A stretch of 44,406 bases of DNA, taken from contig CAZWVH010000020.1 of the NCBI GenBank assembly GCA_964636945.1, forward strand, positions 1-44,406, written 5' to 3'. The number at the start of each line of letters is the position of its first letter. Position 1 is the stretch's first letter. Of this stretch, positions 1 through 8,612 are shown in pieces. Origin of the DNA: CAZADA01 sp964636945 (lineage in GTDB: Bacteria > Pseudomonadota > Alphaproteobacteria > Caulobacterales > Maricaulaceae). The notes under the pieces are model-generated. The model saw nothing but the letters and a program-made list of their open reading frames with translations. It did not search any database and was not told the DNA's origin. The position numbers and the translations under genes are program-made.

Positions 1-3
1 ATG

Positions 4-48
4 TGTTACCTATGTCTCGGGAATAAACTGTAACCCATGTGTCCGGAA
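4..48. repeat. Pair of ~20-bp direct repeats, possible insertion-sequence end
   Basis: Two copies of a 20-bp unit begin at 4 and 29. They follow the pattern TGTwACCyATGTsTCsGGAA and match at 16 of 20 positions, 25 bp apart. Motifs of this kind are familiar to me from the ends of IS481-like elements in Alphaproteobacteria, but that link is from memory. The window starts here, so any transposase would lie to the left and cannot be seen. The repeats stop about 15 bp from the 3' end of the tRNA gene. Confidence 0.35.
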
Positions 49-63
49 CGGACCTGAAAAAAT

Positions 64-139
64 TGGTATGCCCGCACGGATTCGAACCGTGGACCTACTG
101 ATTAAAAGTCAGTTGCTCTACCAACTGAGCTACGGGCAC
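64..139 (-). tRNA. tRNA-Lys (anticodon TTT)
   Basis: The reverse strand folds into a standard cloverleaf. The acceptor strand GTGCCCG pairs with CGGGCAT, which closes with a G1-U72 wobble. The D arm starts GCTCAG, and the anticodon stem ACTGA/TCAGT carries the loop CTTTTAA, giving anticodon TTT (lysine). The T loop is TTCGAAT, the discriminator base is A, and the CCA end is encoded at 66-64. The G-U first pair is slightly unusual. It lies about 135 bp downstream of tgt on the same strand. Confidence 0.95.
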
Positions 140-275
140 GCACACTGTCCTGTCGCGGTTATCGTTCGGCATGCAGAGCCAAGAGATACGACTGGCGCAG
201 TAGGGGTAAGTATGACGCAGCGCCGCATTGGTCAACCGCACGCGTCAACGGTTCACTGGACGATGTGCGCACCGG

Positions 276-1406
276 TTAGGCAAGCCCTTTGGCCGTGGCG
301 TTGAGCCCTGCGGTGTAGGCATGGCGAAATGCGTCAAAACGCTGAGCGGCGATGGCCTCGCGCATGCGCGTCATCAGCTTTTGGTAATACGCGATGTTAT
401 GCCAGGACAACAGCACCATGGCCAATGGTTCGCCCGCGCGCACCAAATGGTGCAGATAGGCTTTGGCGTAGTTTTGGCTGGCGGGGCAGTCGAGCGATGC
501 GTCCAGTGGAGACTGGTCTTCGGCGTATTGGGCGTTTTTCAGATTGATGGGTCCGGCGTCGGTCCAAGCCTGACCATGCCGGCCAGACCGGGTGGGTAAC
601 ACGCAGTCAAACATGTCGATGCCGCGCGCCACAGACTCGATGAGGTCCAGTGGTTTGCCCACACCCATCAAATAGCGCGGTTTTTCGGCGGGCAGATGCG
701 GCGTGGTCACGTCCAGTGTGGCCAACATGGCCTCAAATCCCTCGCCCACGGCGAGGCCGCCGACCGCGTAGCCGTCAAAGTCCATCCCGATCAGCCGCTG
801 AGCGCTCTCTTGCCGAAGATCAGAGTACGTGGAGCCTTGAACAATCCCAAACAGGGCCTGGTGATCACGCCCGCCAAAGGCTTGCTTGCACCGTTCAGCC
901 CAGCGCGCGGACAACCGCAGCGACGTGGCGGCCTCCTCGTGCGTGGCGGGGTGGGGCGTGCATTCGTCCAGCTGCATGACGATGTCCGCGCCGAGCAGAT
1001 CAGCCTGAATTTCGATTGAGCGTTCAGGCGTGAGCTCATGGCGCGAGCCGTCAATATGGCTCTGAAAGGTGACGCCGTGTTCGGTGAGCTGTCGCAGTGC
1101 GGCCAGAGAATAGACTTGAAACCCACCGGAGTCTGTGAGGATGGGGCCATCCCAACCGCTAAATGCATGCAGGCCGCCAAGCCGGGCCACACGCTCGGCT
1201 CCGGGACGCAACATGAGGTGATAGGTGTTGCCCAAAATGATATCTGCGCCCGTGGAGCGCACTTGATCCATCATCAAGGCCTTCACGCTGCCGGCGGTGC
1301 CAACCGGCATGAAGGCTGGCGTGCGGATGGCGCCACGCGGGGTTGCGAGCACGCCCGTGCGCGCGCGCCCGTCGGTGGCTGAGATGGTCAAAGAAAACGC
1401 TGTCAA
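276..1406 (-). CDS. tgt: Queuine tRNA-guanine transglycosylase with a degenerate zinc site
   Basis: The 376-aa protein has the length and motifs of bacterial Tgt, which swaps guanine-34 for preQ1 in tRNAs with GUN anticodons during queuosine synthesis. The general base Asp92 (TDSGGFQ) and the nucleophile Asp267 (DMFDCVLPTRSGR) are present, as are the substrate motifs GGLAVGE and the C-terminal AYLHHL. The zinc site is abnormal. Zymomonas Tgt uses Cys318, Cys320, Cys323 and His349, but the aligned residues here are Leu305, Cys307, Ser310 and His336, so two ligands are gone. The codons (CTC, TGC, AGC) read cleanly and the frame is open on both sides, so this is not a frameshift. The identification as Tgt is secure. 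Whether it binds zinc or is active is open. Confidence 0.95.
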   Translation of the reverse strand: MTAFSLTISATDGRARTGVLATPRGAIRTPAFMPVGTAGSVKALMMDQVRSTGADIILGNTYHLMLRPGAERVARLGGLHAFSGWDGPILTDSGGFQVYSLAALRQLTEHGVTFQSHIDGSRHELTPERSIEIQADLLGADIVMQLDECTPHPATHEEAATSLRLSARWAERCKQAFGGRDHQALFGIVQGSTYSDLRQESAQRLIGMDFDGYAVGGLAVGEGFEAMLATLDVTTPHLPAEKPRYLMGVGKPLDLIESVARGIDMFDCVLPTRSGRHGQAWTDAGPINLKNAQYAEDQSPLDASLDCPASQNYAKAYLHHLVRAGEPLAMVLLSWHNIAYYQKLMTRMREAIAAQRFDAFRHAYTAGLNATAKGLA

Positions 1407-1575
1407 TCACGACTCCACTGTCGTCAATGTGTGCACGTGAGCGGCCGGCTTGCTTGGCAAGAGGGGCTAAGCCCTTTAAAGCTCCTCGCCTCATTCGCGC
1501 CAAGCTGCTGGGCCATCAGGTCTAGCCGGTAGTGGACGGTGCGAAAAGGCTCCCAAGCGTGGTGAGGAGACGAGC

Positions 1576-2937
1576 ATGCGTGTTGCAATGATCGGCACAG
1601 GCTATGTGGGGTTGGTGTCAGGGGCGTGCTTTGCCGATTTTGGGCACCAGGTCACGTGCATCGACAAAGATAGTCAAAAAATTGACATGCTGCGCGATGG
1701 CGGCATCCCGATCTTCGAACCGGGACTTGAAGACCTTGTCAAAACCAATGTGCGCGAAGGCCGCTTGGATTTCGACACCGACCTCACGCAAGCGGTGGGA
1801 GAGGCGGATGCGGTGTTTATTGCCGTGGGCACGCCCTCGCGCCGTGGCGACGGCTTTGCTGATTTGTCATTTGTGTATGCCGCCGCAGAAGAAATCGCCA
1901 AAGCACTGCGGGGCTATACCGTGGTGGTGAACAAATCCACGGTCCCCGTCGGCACCGGCGACCAGGTGGAGCGGATCATTGGCGAAGCCCGTCCGGACGC
2001 TGAGTTTTCAGTTGCGTCAAATCCGGAGTTTTTGCGTGAAGGCGCGGCGATCAAAGACTTTAAAATACCCGATCGTGTGGTGGTTGGCGTCAGCGACGAG
2101 CGCGCGCGTGATGTGATGCATGAACTGTATCGGCCGCTGTTTTTGAACGAAACGCCAATCTTGTTCACCGAGCGCAGGACGTCGGAATTGATCAAGTATG
2201 CGGCAAACGCGTTCCTGGCAATGAAGATCACCTTCATCAATGAAATGGCGGATTTGTGTGAGCAGGTCGGGGCGGACGTGCAAGCTGTGGCGCGCGGTAT
2301 TGGATTGGACAATCGGATTGGTAGGAAGTTCTTGCACGCCGGGCCCGGGTATGGCGGCTCGTGTTTTCCCAAGGACACTTTGGCGTTGACCAAGACGGCT
2401 CGTGACGCCGGCGCTCCCACGCGCTTGGTCGAAACTGTGGTGGACGTGAACGCGCAGCGCAAGAAAGCGATGGCGCAAAAAATCATCAAGGCCAGCGGCG
2501 GCGCGGTCCAGGGCAAAACTGTTGCGATATTAGGGCTCACGTTCAAACCCAACACTGACGACATGCGTGATTCGCCGAGTCTCGATATTATCCCGGCGCT
2601 TCAGGACGCTGGCGCGACGGTCCGTGCGTTTGATCCAGAGGGCATGGACGAAGCTGCGAAGCTTTTGGATGGTATTGAGTTTTGTACGGGTCCCTACCAT
2701 GCGGTGGAGGGCGCTGATGTCTTGGTGATTGTCACCGAGTGGAACCAGTTTCGCGCGCTGGACATGGAGCGCATGAAGTCGACCATGGTCGGCGACGTCT
2801 TGGTGGATTTGCGCAACATCTACGACCCCGCGGACATGGCGCGTCATGGCTTTGTGTATGAAAGCATTGGCCGATTGCCGCCCGGTGTCGACGCGCCTTA
2901 CGATCCTCCTCGCCAATCTACGCTTGTCAAAAGCTGA
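1576..2937 (+). CDS. ugd: UDP-glucose 6-dehydrogenase
   Basis: This 453-aa cytosolic enzyme oxidises UDP-glucose to UDP-glucuronate with two NAD+, feeding polysaccharide and envelope sugars. The Rossmann motif GTGYVGL lies at residues 7-13. The middle dimerisation helix has NAFLAMKITFINE, and the catalytic cysteine is Cys263 in GPGYGGSCFPKD. The C-terminal UDP-binding domain has LGLTFKPNTDDMRDSPS. The length is normal. The start ATG has a GAGGAG ribosome site just upstream. It is divergent from tgt across about 170 bp and is followed after 30 bp by a glycosyltransferase on the same strand. The nearby galU supplies its substrate. Confidence 0.97.
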   Translation: MRVAMIGTGYVGLVSGACFADFGHQVTCIDKDSQKIDMLRDGGIPIFEPGLEDLVKTNVREGRLDFDTDLTQAVGEADAVFIAVGTPSRRGDGFADLSFVYAAAEEIAKALRGYTVVVNKSTVPVGTGDQVERIIGEARPDAEFSVASNPEFLREGAAIKDFKIPDRVVVGVSDERARDVMHELYRPLFLNETPILFTERRTSELIKYAANAFLAMKITFINEMADLCEQVGADVQAVARGIGLDNRIGRKFLHAGPGYGGSCFPKDTLALTKTARDAGAPTRLVETVVDVNAQRKKAMAQKIIKASGGAVQGKTVAILGLTFKPNTDDMRDSPSLDIIPALQDAGATVRAFDPEGMDEAAKLLDGIEFCTGPYHAVEGADVLVIVTEWNQFRALDMERMKSTMVGDVLVDLRNIYDPADMARHGFVYESIGRLPPGVDAPYDPPRQSTLVKS

Positions 2938-2967
2938 CCACACAATTCGGGGTGCGCTGATGCGCTT

Positions 2968-3981
2968 ATGGCTCGCACTGCGGTAATTGTCGTCACTTAC
3001 AATTCGGCTCAGTTCATCGACCGATGTTTGCGCGCCTTATTGGCCCAGACCGCCGCCGATTTTGAGGTGATTGTTTGGGACAATGCATCCTGCGATGACA
3101 CGGCGGCGCGGATTGCGGCGTTCGCCAATCAATTGACCTTTGTTCAATCGGATATGAATCTGGGATTTGCGGCTGGGAACAACCGGGCGGCCGCCTTATC
3201 CGAGGCGCCATTGATCGCGCTGCTCAACCCGGATGCGTTTCCAGAACCGGACTGGTTGGAGCAATCGATTGCCGCCATGGACGTTGCGTCCGATGTGGCC
3301 ATGGTGGGCTCGGTTCAGCGTGACGCGCTCAATCCGGAGATTTTGGACGGCGTTGGAGACGTCTATCACGCATTCGGACAAGCGTATCGCGGTGGATATG
3401 GCAAACCGGCTCCTGACCACGTGCCTTCGGGAGTAATCTTCGGTCCGTGTGCAGCCGCCGCGCTATATCGACGTGATGCATTCGAGCAGGTCGGCGGATT
3501 TGATGAGCGGTTTTTCTGTTACCACGAAGATGTGGACCTGGCGTTTCGGATGAGGCTTGCCGGGTGGCGCGCCGTTTTGGCGGCCAGCTCTGTTGTCCAT
3601 CACGTGGGCTCGGCCAGCACGGCCAAACGATCACCGTTCGCTGTTTACCATGGGTCAAGAAACCGACTTTGGACCTTTGTGAAGTGTATGCCGGCCCCCT
3701 TATTGGCCGCGTTGTGGCCGTTTCACGCGCTCTTAACTCTCGCTCTGTTGTCGCGAGACGCCCTAAGGGATTGGTCAGCTTTTCGCGCTGGCGTCAGAGG
3801 GGTGTGGGACGGTCTCAAAGGAATGGGACCCATGTGGCGTGACCGGCGTCAACTGCATCGCCAACGGCCGACGAGCCTGGCGAGGATTGCTGCAGCCATG
3901 ACGTGGAGCCCAGTGAAATTGTTTCGCCGGGCTCCTGATATCCGCACACTGGATCCTAAGCAGGTTCGCGATGTGAATTGA
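2968..3981 (+). CDS. Family 2 glycosyltransferase (rhamnosyltransferase-like)
   Basis: This 337-aa GT-A fold enzyme transfers a sugar from a nucleotide donor. The N-terminal part shows VVTYNSAQFIDRCL, then VIVWDNASCDD, then the acidic LLNPDAF motif where GT2 enzymes carry their metal-binding aspartate. Later motifs are GPCAAAALYRRDAF and FFCYHEDVDLAFRMRLAG, the usual acceptor-side signature of WbbL-type rhamnosyl/glycosyltransferases. A hydrophobic segment near residues 240-262 and the basic C-terminus suggest membrane association. It probably shares a transcript with ugd. Its last 26 bp overlap the end of the convergent galU. Donor and acceptor cannot be told from sequence; a role in surface polysaccharide is inferred from its neighbours. 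Confidence 0.9.
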   Translation: MARTAVIVVTYNSAQFIDRCLRALLAQTAADFEVIVWDNASCDDTAARIAAFANQLTFVQSDMNLGFAAGNNRAAALSEAPLIALLNPDAFPEPDWLEQSIAAMDVASDVAMVGSVQRDALNPEILDGVGDVYHAFGQAYRGGYGKPAPDHVPSGVIFGPCAAAALYRRDAFEQVGGFDERFFCYHEDVDLAFRMRLAGWRAVLAASSVVHHVGSASTAKRSPFAVYHGSRNRLWTFVKCMPAPLLAALWPFHALLTLALLSRDALRDWSAFRAGVRGVWDGLKGMGPMWRDRRQLHRQRPTSLARIAAAMTWSPVKLFRRAPDIRTLDPKQVRDVN

Positions 3982-4840
3982 GAGCGTCCAACACCGCCGC
4001 GCGCGCCTTATCGCCAAGATCATCATGGGCCATGGCGTAGGCGAGGTTAGCCGTGAGGTACCCGATCTTGTCGCCGATGTCGTAAGTCTGTCCTTCGAAT
4101 GCAAATCCGTAGAACGCTTGCGTATCCATCAGCCGCAACATGGAGTCCGTGAGCTGGATTTCGTTACCCGCGCCGGGTTTTTGGTCAGCGAGCAAATCAA
4201 AGACTTCTGGCTGCAGGATATATCGACCATTGATCATGAAATTGGATGGCGCCACGTCCACCGCCGGCTTTTCCACCATGCCTTTGATTTCGATCAACTG
4301 GCCCTCTTGTTGGACAGGGTCGATGATGCCGTACTTCGACACGTCTTCGCGCGGCACTTCTTCGACGCAAATCATATTGCCGCCCACCTTGTTGTGAGCA
4401 TCCACCATCTGCTTGAGACATGGCGTGCGGGCCATCATCAACATGTCAGGCAATAGCACGGCAAACGGTTCCCTGCCGACCACATCGCGCGCGCACCAAA
4501 TGGCGTGTCCCAATCCCAGCGGGGCTTGTTGGCGCACAAAGCTTGCGGCCCCAGGCTGCGGAAGCCCCTCGCGAACCTCGTCCAGTATTGATGCTTTGTT
4601 CTTGGCCTGTAGAGTAGCTTCAAGTTCGTAAGCAGTATCGAAGTAATCTTCAATGGCGCCTTTATTGCGACCGGTCACAAATACGATGTGCTCAATGCCT
4701 GCCGCCATCGCCTCAGCAACCACATAATGAATGGCAGGGCGGTCAAAAACCGGCAGCATTTCCTTTGGAATTGATTTGGTTGCTGGCAACACGCGCGTGC
4801 CTAGCCCAGCCACAGGAAGTACAGCCTTACGAACTTTCAT
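3956..4840 (-). CDS. galU: UTP-glucose-1-phosphate uridylyltransferase
   Basis: This 294-aa enzyme makes UDP-glucose from UTP and glucose-1-phosphate. The nucleotide-binding signature is GLGTRVLPATKSIPKEMLPV at the N-terminus. The residues FVTGRNKGAIEDYFD, the LGHAIWCA loop and LPDMLM, with the metal-binding aspartate, follow in normal order. Length is typical. The start has an AGGGGTG ribosome site. The 3' end overlaps the convergent glycosyltransferase by 26 bp. It lies downstream of glmS on the same strand with a gap of about 48 bp. Its product feeds the adjacent ugd. Confidence 0.97.
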   Translation of the reverse strand: MKVRKAVLPVAGLGTRVLPATKSIPKEMLPVFDRPAIHYVVAEAMAAGIEHIVFVTGRNKGAIEDYFDTAYELEATLQAKNKASILDEVREGLPQPGAASFVRQQAPLGLGHAIWCARDVVGREPFAVLLPDMLMMARTPCLKQMVDAHNKVGGNMICVEEVPREDVSKYGIIDPVQQEGQLIEIKGMVEKPAVDVAPSNFMINGRYILQPEVFDLLADQKPGAGNEIQLTDSMLRLMDTQAFYGFAFEGQTYDIGDKIGYLTANLAYAMAHDDLGDKARAAVLDALNSHREPA

Positions 4841-4888
4841 TATTCACCCCTTTTCATTGGCCCATCTTCGTAAATTGGCGCAAAAGTA

Positions 4889-6712
4889 CTACTCTACCGT
4901 TACCGACTTGGCCAGGTTGCGTGGTTGGTCAACGTCAGTGCCTTTTTCCACGGCGATATGGTAGGCCAAAAGCTGAATGGGAGCTGCATACACCAATGGA
5001 GCCACAAATACAGGCGTTTGTGGACCGTCAATCGACGCATGCACCACATGTTTTGCTTTCTCGGCGCCGGTTGCGTCTGTGATCAAGACCACAGGACCCT
5101 TGCGCGCCGCGACTTCCTCAATGGACGACATGGTTTTATCGAACAGCTCGTCACTGGGCGCAATCACCACGGTGGGCGTGTCTTCATCGATGAGCGCGAT
5201 GGGTCCATGCTTCAGCTCGCCTGCGGCATAGCCTTCGGCATGGATGTAGGAAATCTCTTTGAGTTTCAGCGCCGCTTCAAGCGCAAGCGGGTAGAATACG
5301 CCGCGGCCCAAATAGAGGACATCTTGTGCTTTGGCGAGTTCGCCGGCCAAGTCTTTGATCGCTGATTCCGTTTCGATGGCGCGCGCCAATAGACGCGGCA
5401 CCTCGAGTAGTGTGGCCACATGCCGGCGCGTGGCGTCTTCGTTGAGGTGGCCGCGGTCCCGCCCTGCGGCCACGGCTAACGCCGCCAGTGCAGCCAGTTG
5501 ACTGGTAAAGGCTTTGGTGGATGCAACACCAATCTCTGGTCCCGCATGAGTGGGCAGATGCACATCGACAAACCGGGCAATGGTGGAGTGCTCCACATTG
5601 ACAAGGGCGGCGGTCGTGAGCCCTTTTTCTGCGCACAGTTCAATGGCGGCTTTGGTGTCGGCGGTTTCGCCTGACTGTGAGATGGCAATGGCCAATGTGC
5701 GCTGGGTGAGCGCCGGCTTGCGGTAGCGAAACTCCGAGCCGATATCGATATCGGTGGGCAGACCCGCGACCCGTTCAAACCAATATTTGGCGACCATACC
5801 AGCGTAAGCTGCTGTCCCGCACGCGACGAGCTGAATACGATCGATAGATTGAAAGTTGAGGCCCGCGGGCGTGATCACGTCTTGGTTCGCTGCGTCCAAA
5901 TACGCGGATAAAGTGTGCGAAGCCGCTTCGGGCTGTTCATGGATTTCTTTCTCCATGAAGTGGCGATATGAGCCCTTCTCCGCCAAGACTGCGCTGCCCG
6001 CGATGGAGCGCATTCGCCGGTTCGCCAAATTTCCCGACGTGTCATACACCTCAAGTTTATCGCGTTTGAGGACAAGTCGGTCGCCATCTTCCAAATAGAC
6101 CACATTGTCCACATGATCAGCTAACGCTACGCCATCAGATCCCAAGAACGCCTCGCCGTCTTTTAAGCCAGCGGCCAGCGGGGGGCCGAGGCGCGCCGCG
6201 TAAATTTCGCCCGGCTCCCCGTCGACCATCACAGCAACCGCATAAGCGCCCACCAGCGCGTCAAACGCTTTAAAGGCGGCGTCCTTGGGAGATAGACGGG
6301 CCTCCAGGTGGGAATCGATCAAGTGGGCGATGACTTCTGTATCGGTGTCCGATTGAAACGTCCGGCCCTTGGCGGTGAGTTCACTGCGCAACTGAGCGTG
6401 ATTTTCAATTATGCCGTTGTGAACGACCGCGACGCGCCCGGCGCGGTGGGGGTGAGCGTTCTCTCGTGTCACAGGTCCGTGCGTGGCCCAACGGGTATGT
6501 GCAATCCCCGACTTGCCGTCGGCAGGTTCATTGCTCAAGACGTCTTCCAGAGCTTGGATTTTGCCAGGGGCGCGGCGAATTTCTATGCCCTCACCGTCGT
6601 CCATTACCGCGACGCCCGAGCTGTCATAGCCCCGGTATTCCAAGCGTTTCAGACTGGTCACCAGACGCGCGGTTACCGGACCTGCTCCCAGAATTCCCAC
6701 AATGCCGCACAT
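4889..6712 (-). CDS. glmS: Glutamine-fructose-6-phosphate aminotransferase
   Basis: This 607-aa enzyme catalyses the first committed step of hexosamine synthesis, making glucosamine-6-phosphate from fructose-6-phosphate and glutamine. Cys2 (after Met removal the N-terminal nucleophile of the GATase II domain) starts MCGIVGILG and is followed by LEYRGYDSSGVAV and HTRWATHG. Two SIS domains fill the second half, with ISQSGETADTKAA and ELKHGPIALID. The C-terminus KSVTVE carries the conserved active-site lysine. Length is normal. glmM, the next enzyme of the pathway, is divergent across a 381-bp gap. No glmS ribozyme was recognised upstream; that element is mainly a Gram-positive feature. Confidence 0.98.
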   Translation of the reverse strand: MCGIVGILGAGPVTARLVTSLKRLEYRGYDSSGVAVMDDGEGIEIRRAPGKIQALEDVLSNEPADGKSGIAHTRWATHGPVTRENAHPHRAGRVAVVHNGIIENHAQLRSELTAKGRTFQSDTDTEVIAHLIDSHLEARLSPKDAAFKAFDALVGAYAVAVMVDGEPGEIYAARLGPPLAAGLKDGEAFLGSDGVALADHVDNVVYLEDGDRLVLKRDKLEVYDTSGNLANRRMRSIAGSAVLAEKGSYRHFMEKEIHEQPEAASHTLSAYLDAANQDVITPAGLNFQSIDRIQLVACGTAAYAGMVAKYWFERVAGLPTDIDIGSEFRYRKPALTQRTLAIAISQSGETADTKAAIELCAEKGLTTAALVNVEHSTIARFVDVHLPTHAGPEIGVASTKAFTSQLAALAALAVAAGRDRGHLNEDATRRHVATLLEVPRLLARAIETESAIKDLAGELAKAQDVLYLGRGVFYPLALEAALKLKEISYIHAEGYAAGELKHGPIALIDEDTPTVVIAPSDELFDKTMSSIEEVAARKGPVVLITDATGAEKAKHVVHASIDGPQTPVFVAPLVYAAPIQLLAYHIAVEKGTDVDQPRNLAKSVTVE

Positions 6713-7093
6713 GATACGCTCCTTAAATCGACGAAAACGGAAAGGGTGTTGTGGATTGGCGTGACATCCAACATCAGTGCGGCAGTCTTAACGCGAACCG
6801 GTTTTGTGCGGCGCCGCATCAACACAACAATATCGACACTTTTTCTAACATTCCATGACAAGCGGGAGCGCGACCACGCGGAAAGGTCACCGACATCCAC
6901 CCAAGCTGTGGTGTAAGTGTTCCATTTGTGTCTGTAGGCTAGCACTGGCCGTTGGCGCCAGCCGTCGAGTAAAGCATGGTGATCAAGCAAGCCCCATTGG
7001 ACAGTGGCGTCGGTCGCTGCGACAATGCGATGGCGGACTTGGATCGCTGCGTCCGCGCGCGAACCGCCGTCATTGCCAAGTGAAGGTGAATTC
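6713..7093. promoter_or_regulatory. Divergent glmS/glmM intergenic region
   Basis: This 381-bp stretch separates two divergent genes of one pathway and must hold both promoters. I see no convincing sigma-70 pair, no strong inverted repeat and no credible gene. Reading frames run through it on both strands (for example reverse 7101-6673) but they overlap the glmS or glmM starts, lack family features and look like chance openings. The glmM ribosome site GAAGGTG is at its right edge. Confidence 0.6.
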
Positions 7094-8458
7094 ATGAGCA
7101 AACGCTATTTTGGCACTGACGGCATTCGGGGCACCGCCAATAGCTTTCCCATGACCCCTGAGATCGCATTGCGGGTCGGTTTGGCCGCTGGACGGTATTT
7201 CATGGAAGCCTCAGACAAGAGCCGCGAGCGGCACCTGGCGGTAATTGGCAAAGATACGCGGCTCTCGGGTTACATGATCGAACCAGCCTTGGTGTCGGGG
7301 TTTGCCGCGGTGGGCATGGATGTGCGTTTGTTTGGGCCATTGCCCACGCCTGGCGTGGCCATGATGACGCGGTCATTGCGCGCTGACTTGGGTGTTATGC
7401 TGACGGCGTCCCACAATCCGTATTTCGACAATGGAATCAAATTGTTTGGACCCGACGGCTACAAGCTGGACGATGCGGCTGAAGCGAAAATCGAGCATAT
7501 GATGGATGCCGACCTCAATGCTGGGTTGGCTGAACCGATTGCGCTCGGCCGGGTCCAACGCATCGACGACGCCCAGGCGAGATATGTGGAGATCGTCAAA
7601 GCCACATTTCCCAAACAATTGCGCCTCAACGGTTTGCGTGTGGTTGTCGATTGCGCGAACGGCGCAGCCTATCGCGTGGCGCCCGAAGCGCTGTACGAGC
7701 TTGGCGCGGAAGTGATTCCGATTGGCGTTGACCCAAATGGCTTCAACATCAATGAGGAATGTGGCTCAACCGCACCGGGCGAATTGGCGGCAAGTGTTGT
7801 GCACCACGGCGCCGATCTGGGTATTGCGTTGGATGGCGATGCTGACCGCGTCATTTTATGCGATGAGCATGGCGAGTTGGTCGACGGGGACCAAATCTTG
7901 GCGCTGATTGGCTCGACTTGGGCGGAGCAAGATCGGTTATCGCGCAATGGTGTTGTGGCCACCGTGATGTCCAACCTTGGGCTTGAACTCTTTTTCCAAA
8001 GCAAGAATTTGACCCTCCATCGCACCAGCGTGGGCGATCGGTACGTCACCGAATTGATGCGCGAAGGCGGCTTCAATGTGGGCGGTGAACAATCTGGCCA
8101 CGTGGTCCTTTCGGAGTTTTCAACCACGGGCGATGGCTTGATAGCCGCGCTTCAAGTCCTTGCGGATTTAGTGGCGGCTCAAAAACCCGCCAGTGAGCGA
8201 TTGCGGCAGTTCGAACCTCTTCCACAAATTCTGACCAATGTGAGATACCAGGCGGGGACGCCGCTGGAGTCCGACGTGGTGCAAACTGCTATTGACGACG
8301 CAAAGCGGCGTTTGGGCAACACTGGGCGACTGCTGGTGCGAAAATCGGGTACAGAACCGGTGATCCGCATTATGGCCGAAGGGCGTGACGCAGAACTTGT
8401 TCAGGTGATTGTGGACGAGCTTGCCGAGGTCGTGCGTGTGCAAACTGCCACAGCTTAG
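7094..8458 (+). CDS. glmM: Phosphoglucosamine mutase
   Basis: This enzyme interconverts glucosamine-6-phosphate and glucosamine-1-phosphate on the way to UDP-GlcNAc, peptidoglycan and lipid A. It is 454 aa from the ATG at 7094, which gives the canonical N-terminus MSKRYFGTDGIRGTAN and has GAAGGTG upstream. A longer frame back to 7004 adds 30 residues that do not fit the family. The phosphoserine is Ser106 in TASHNPYFDNGIK. The metal loop is DGDADR (some relatives have DGDGDR), and the phosphate-binding loop is RKSGTEPVIRIMAEG. All key residues are present. Confidence 0.97.
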   Translation: MSKRYFGTDGIRGTANSFPMTPEIALRVGLAAGRYFMEASDKSRERHLAVIGKDTRLSGYMIEPALVSGFAAVGMDVRLFGPLPTPGVAMMTRSLRADLGVMLTASHNPYFDNGIKLFGPDGYKLDDAAEAKIEHMMDADLNAGLAEPIALGRVQRIDDAQARYVEIVKATFPKQLRLNGLRVVVDCANGAAYRVAPEALYELGAEVIPIGVDPNGFNINEECGSTAPGELAASVVHHGADLGIALDGDADRVILCDEHGELVDGDQILALIGSTWAEQDRLSRNGVVATVMSNLGLELFFQSKNLTLHRTSVGDRYVTELMREGGFNVGGEQSGHVVLSEFSTTGDGLIAALQVLADLVAAQKPASERLRQFEPLPQILTNVRYQAGTPLESDVVQTAIDDAKRRLGNTGRLLVRKSGTEPVIRIMAEGRDAELVQVIVDELAEVVRVQTATA

Positions 8459-8612
8459 GAATCTGCCACATTTCAGCCACAACGCGACTTGATCGCCGCA
8501 GGCAAACGCTGATACAGCAATACCACGAAAATCGGGAAACCATTTTTTTGCCGTGAGCGTTGACTGATTGGCGGGATTCGCAATTTCGCAAATGCGATAC
8601 GAGGGGTTATCA

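Noticed and set aside
4700..6712. glmS ribozyme upstream of glmS
   Set aside because: No matching conserved core was seen in the spacer, and the element is mainly Gram-positive.
7004..7093. A longer N-terminus for GlmM
   Set aside because: The canonical start MSKRYFGTDG at 7094 has its own ribosome site; the extra 30 residues do not fit the family.
6673..7101. A 142-codon reverse frame across the glmS/glmM spacer
   Set aside because: It overlaps both glmS and glmM starts, has no family pattern, and would sit on their promoters.
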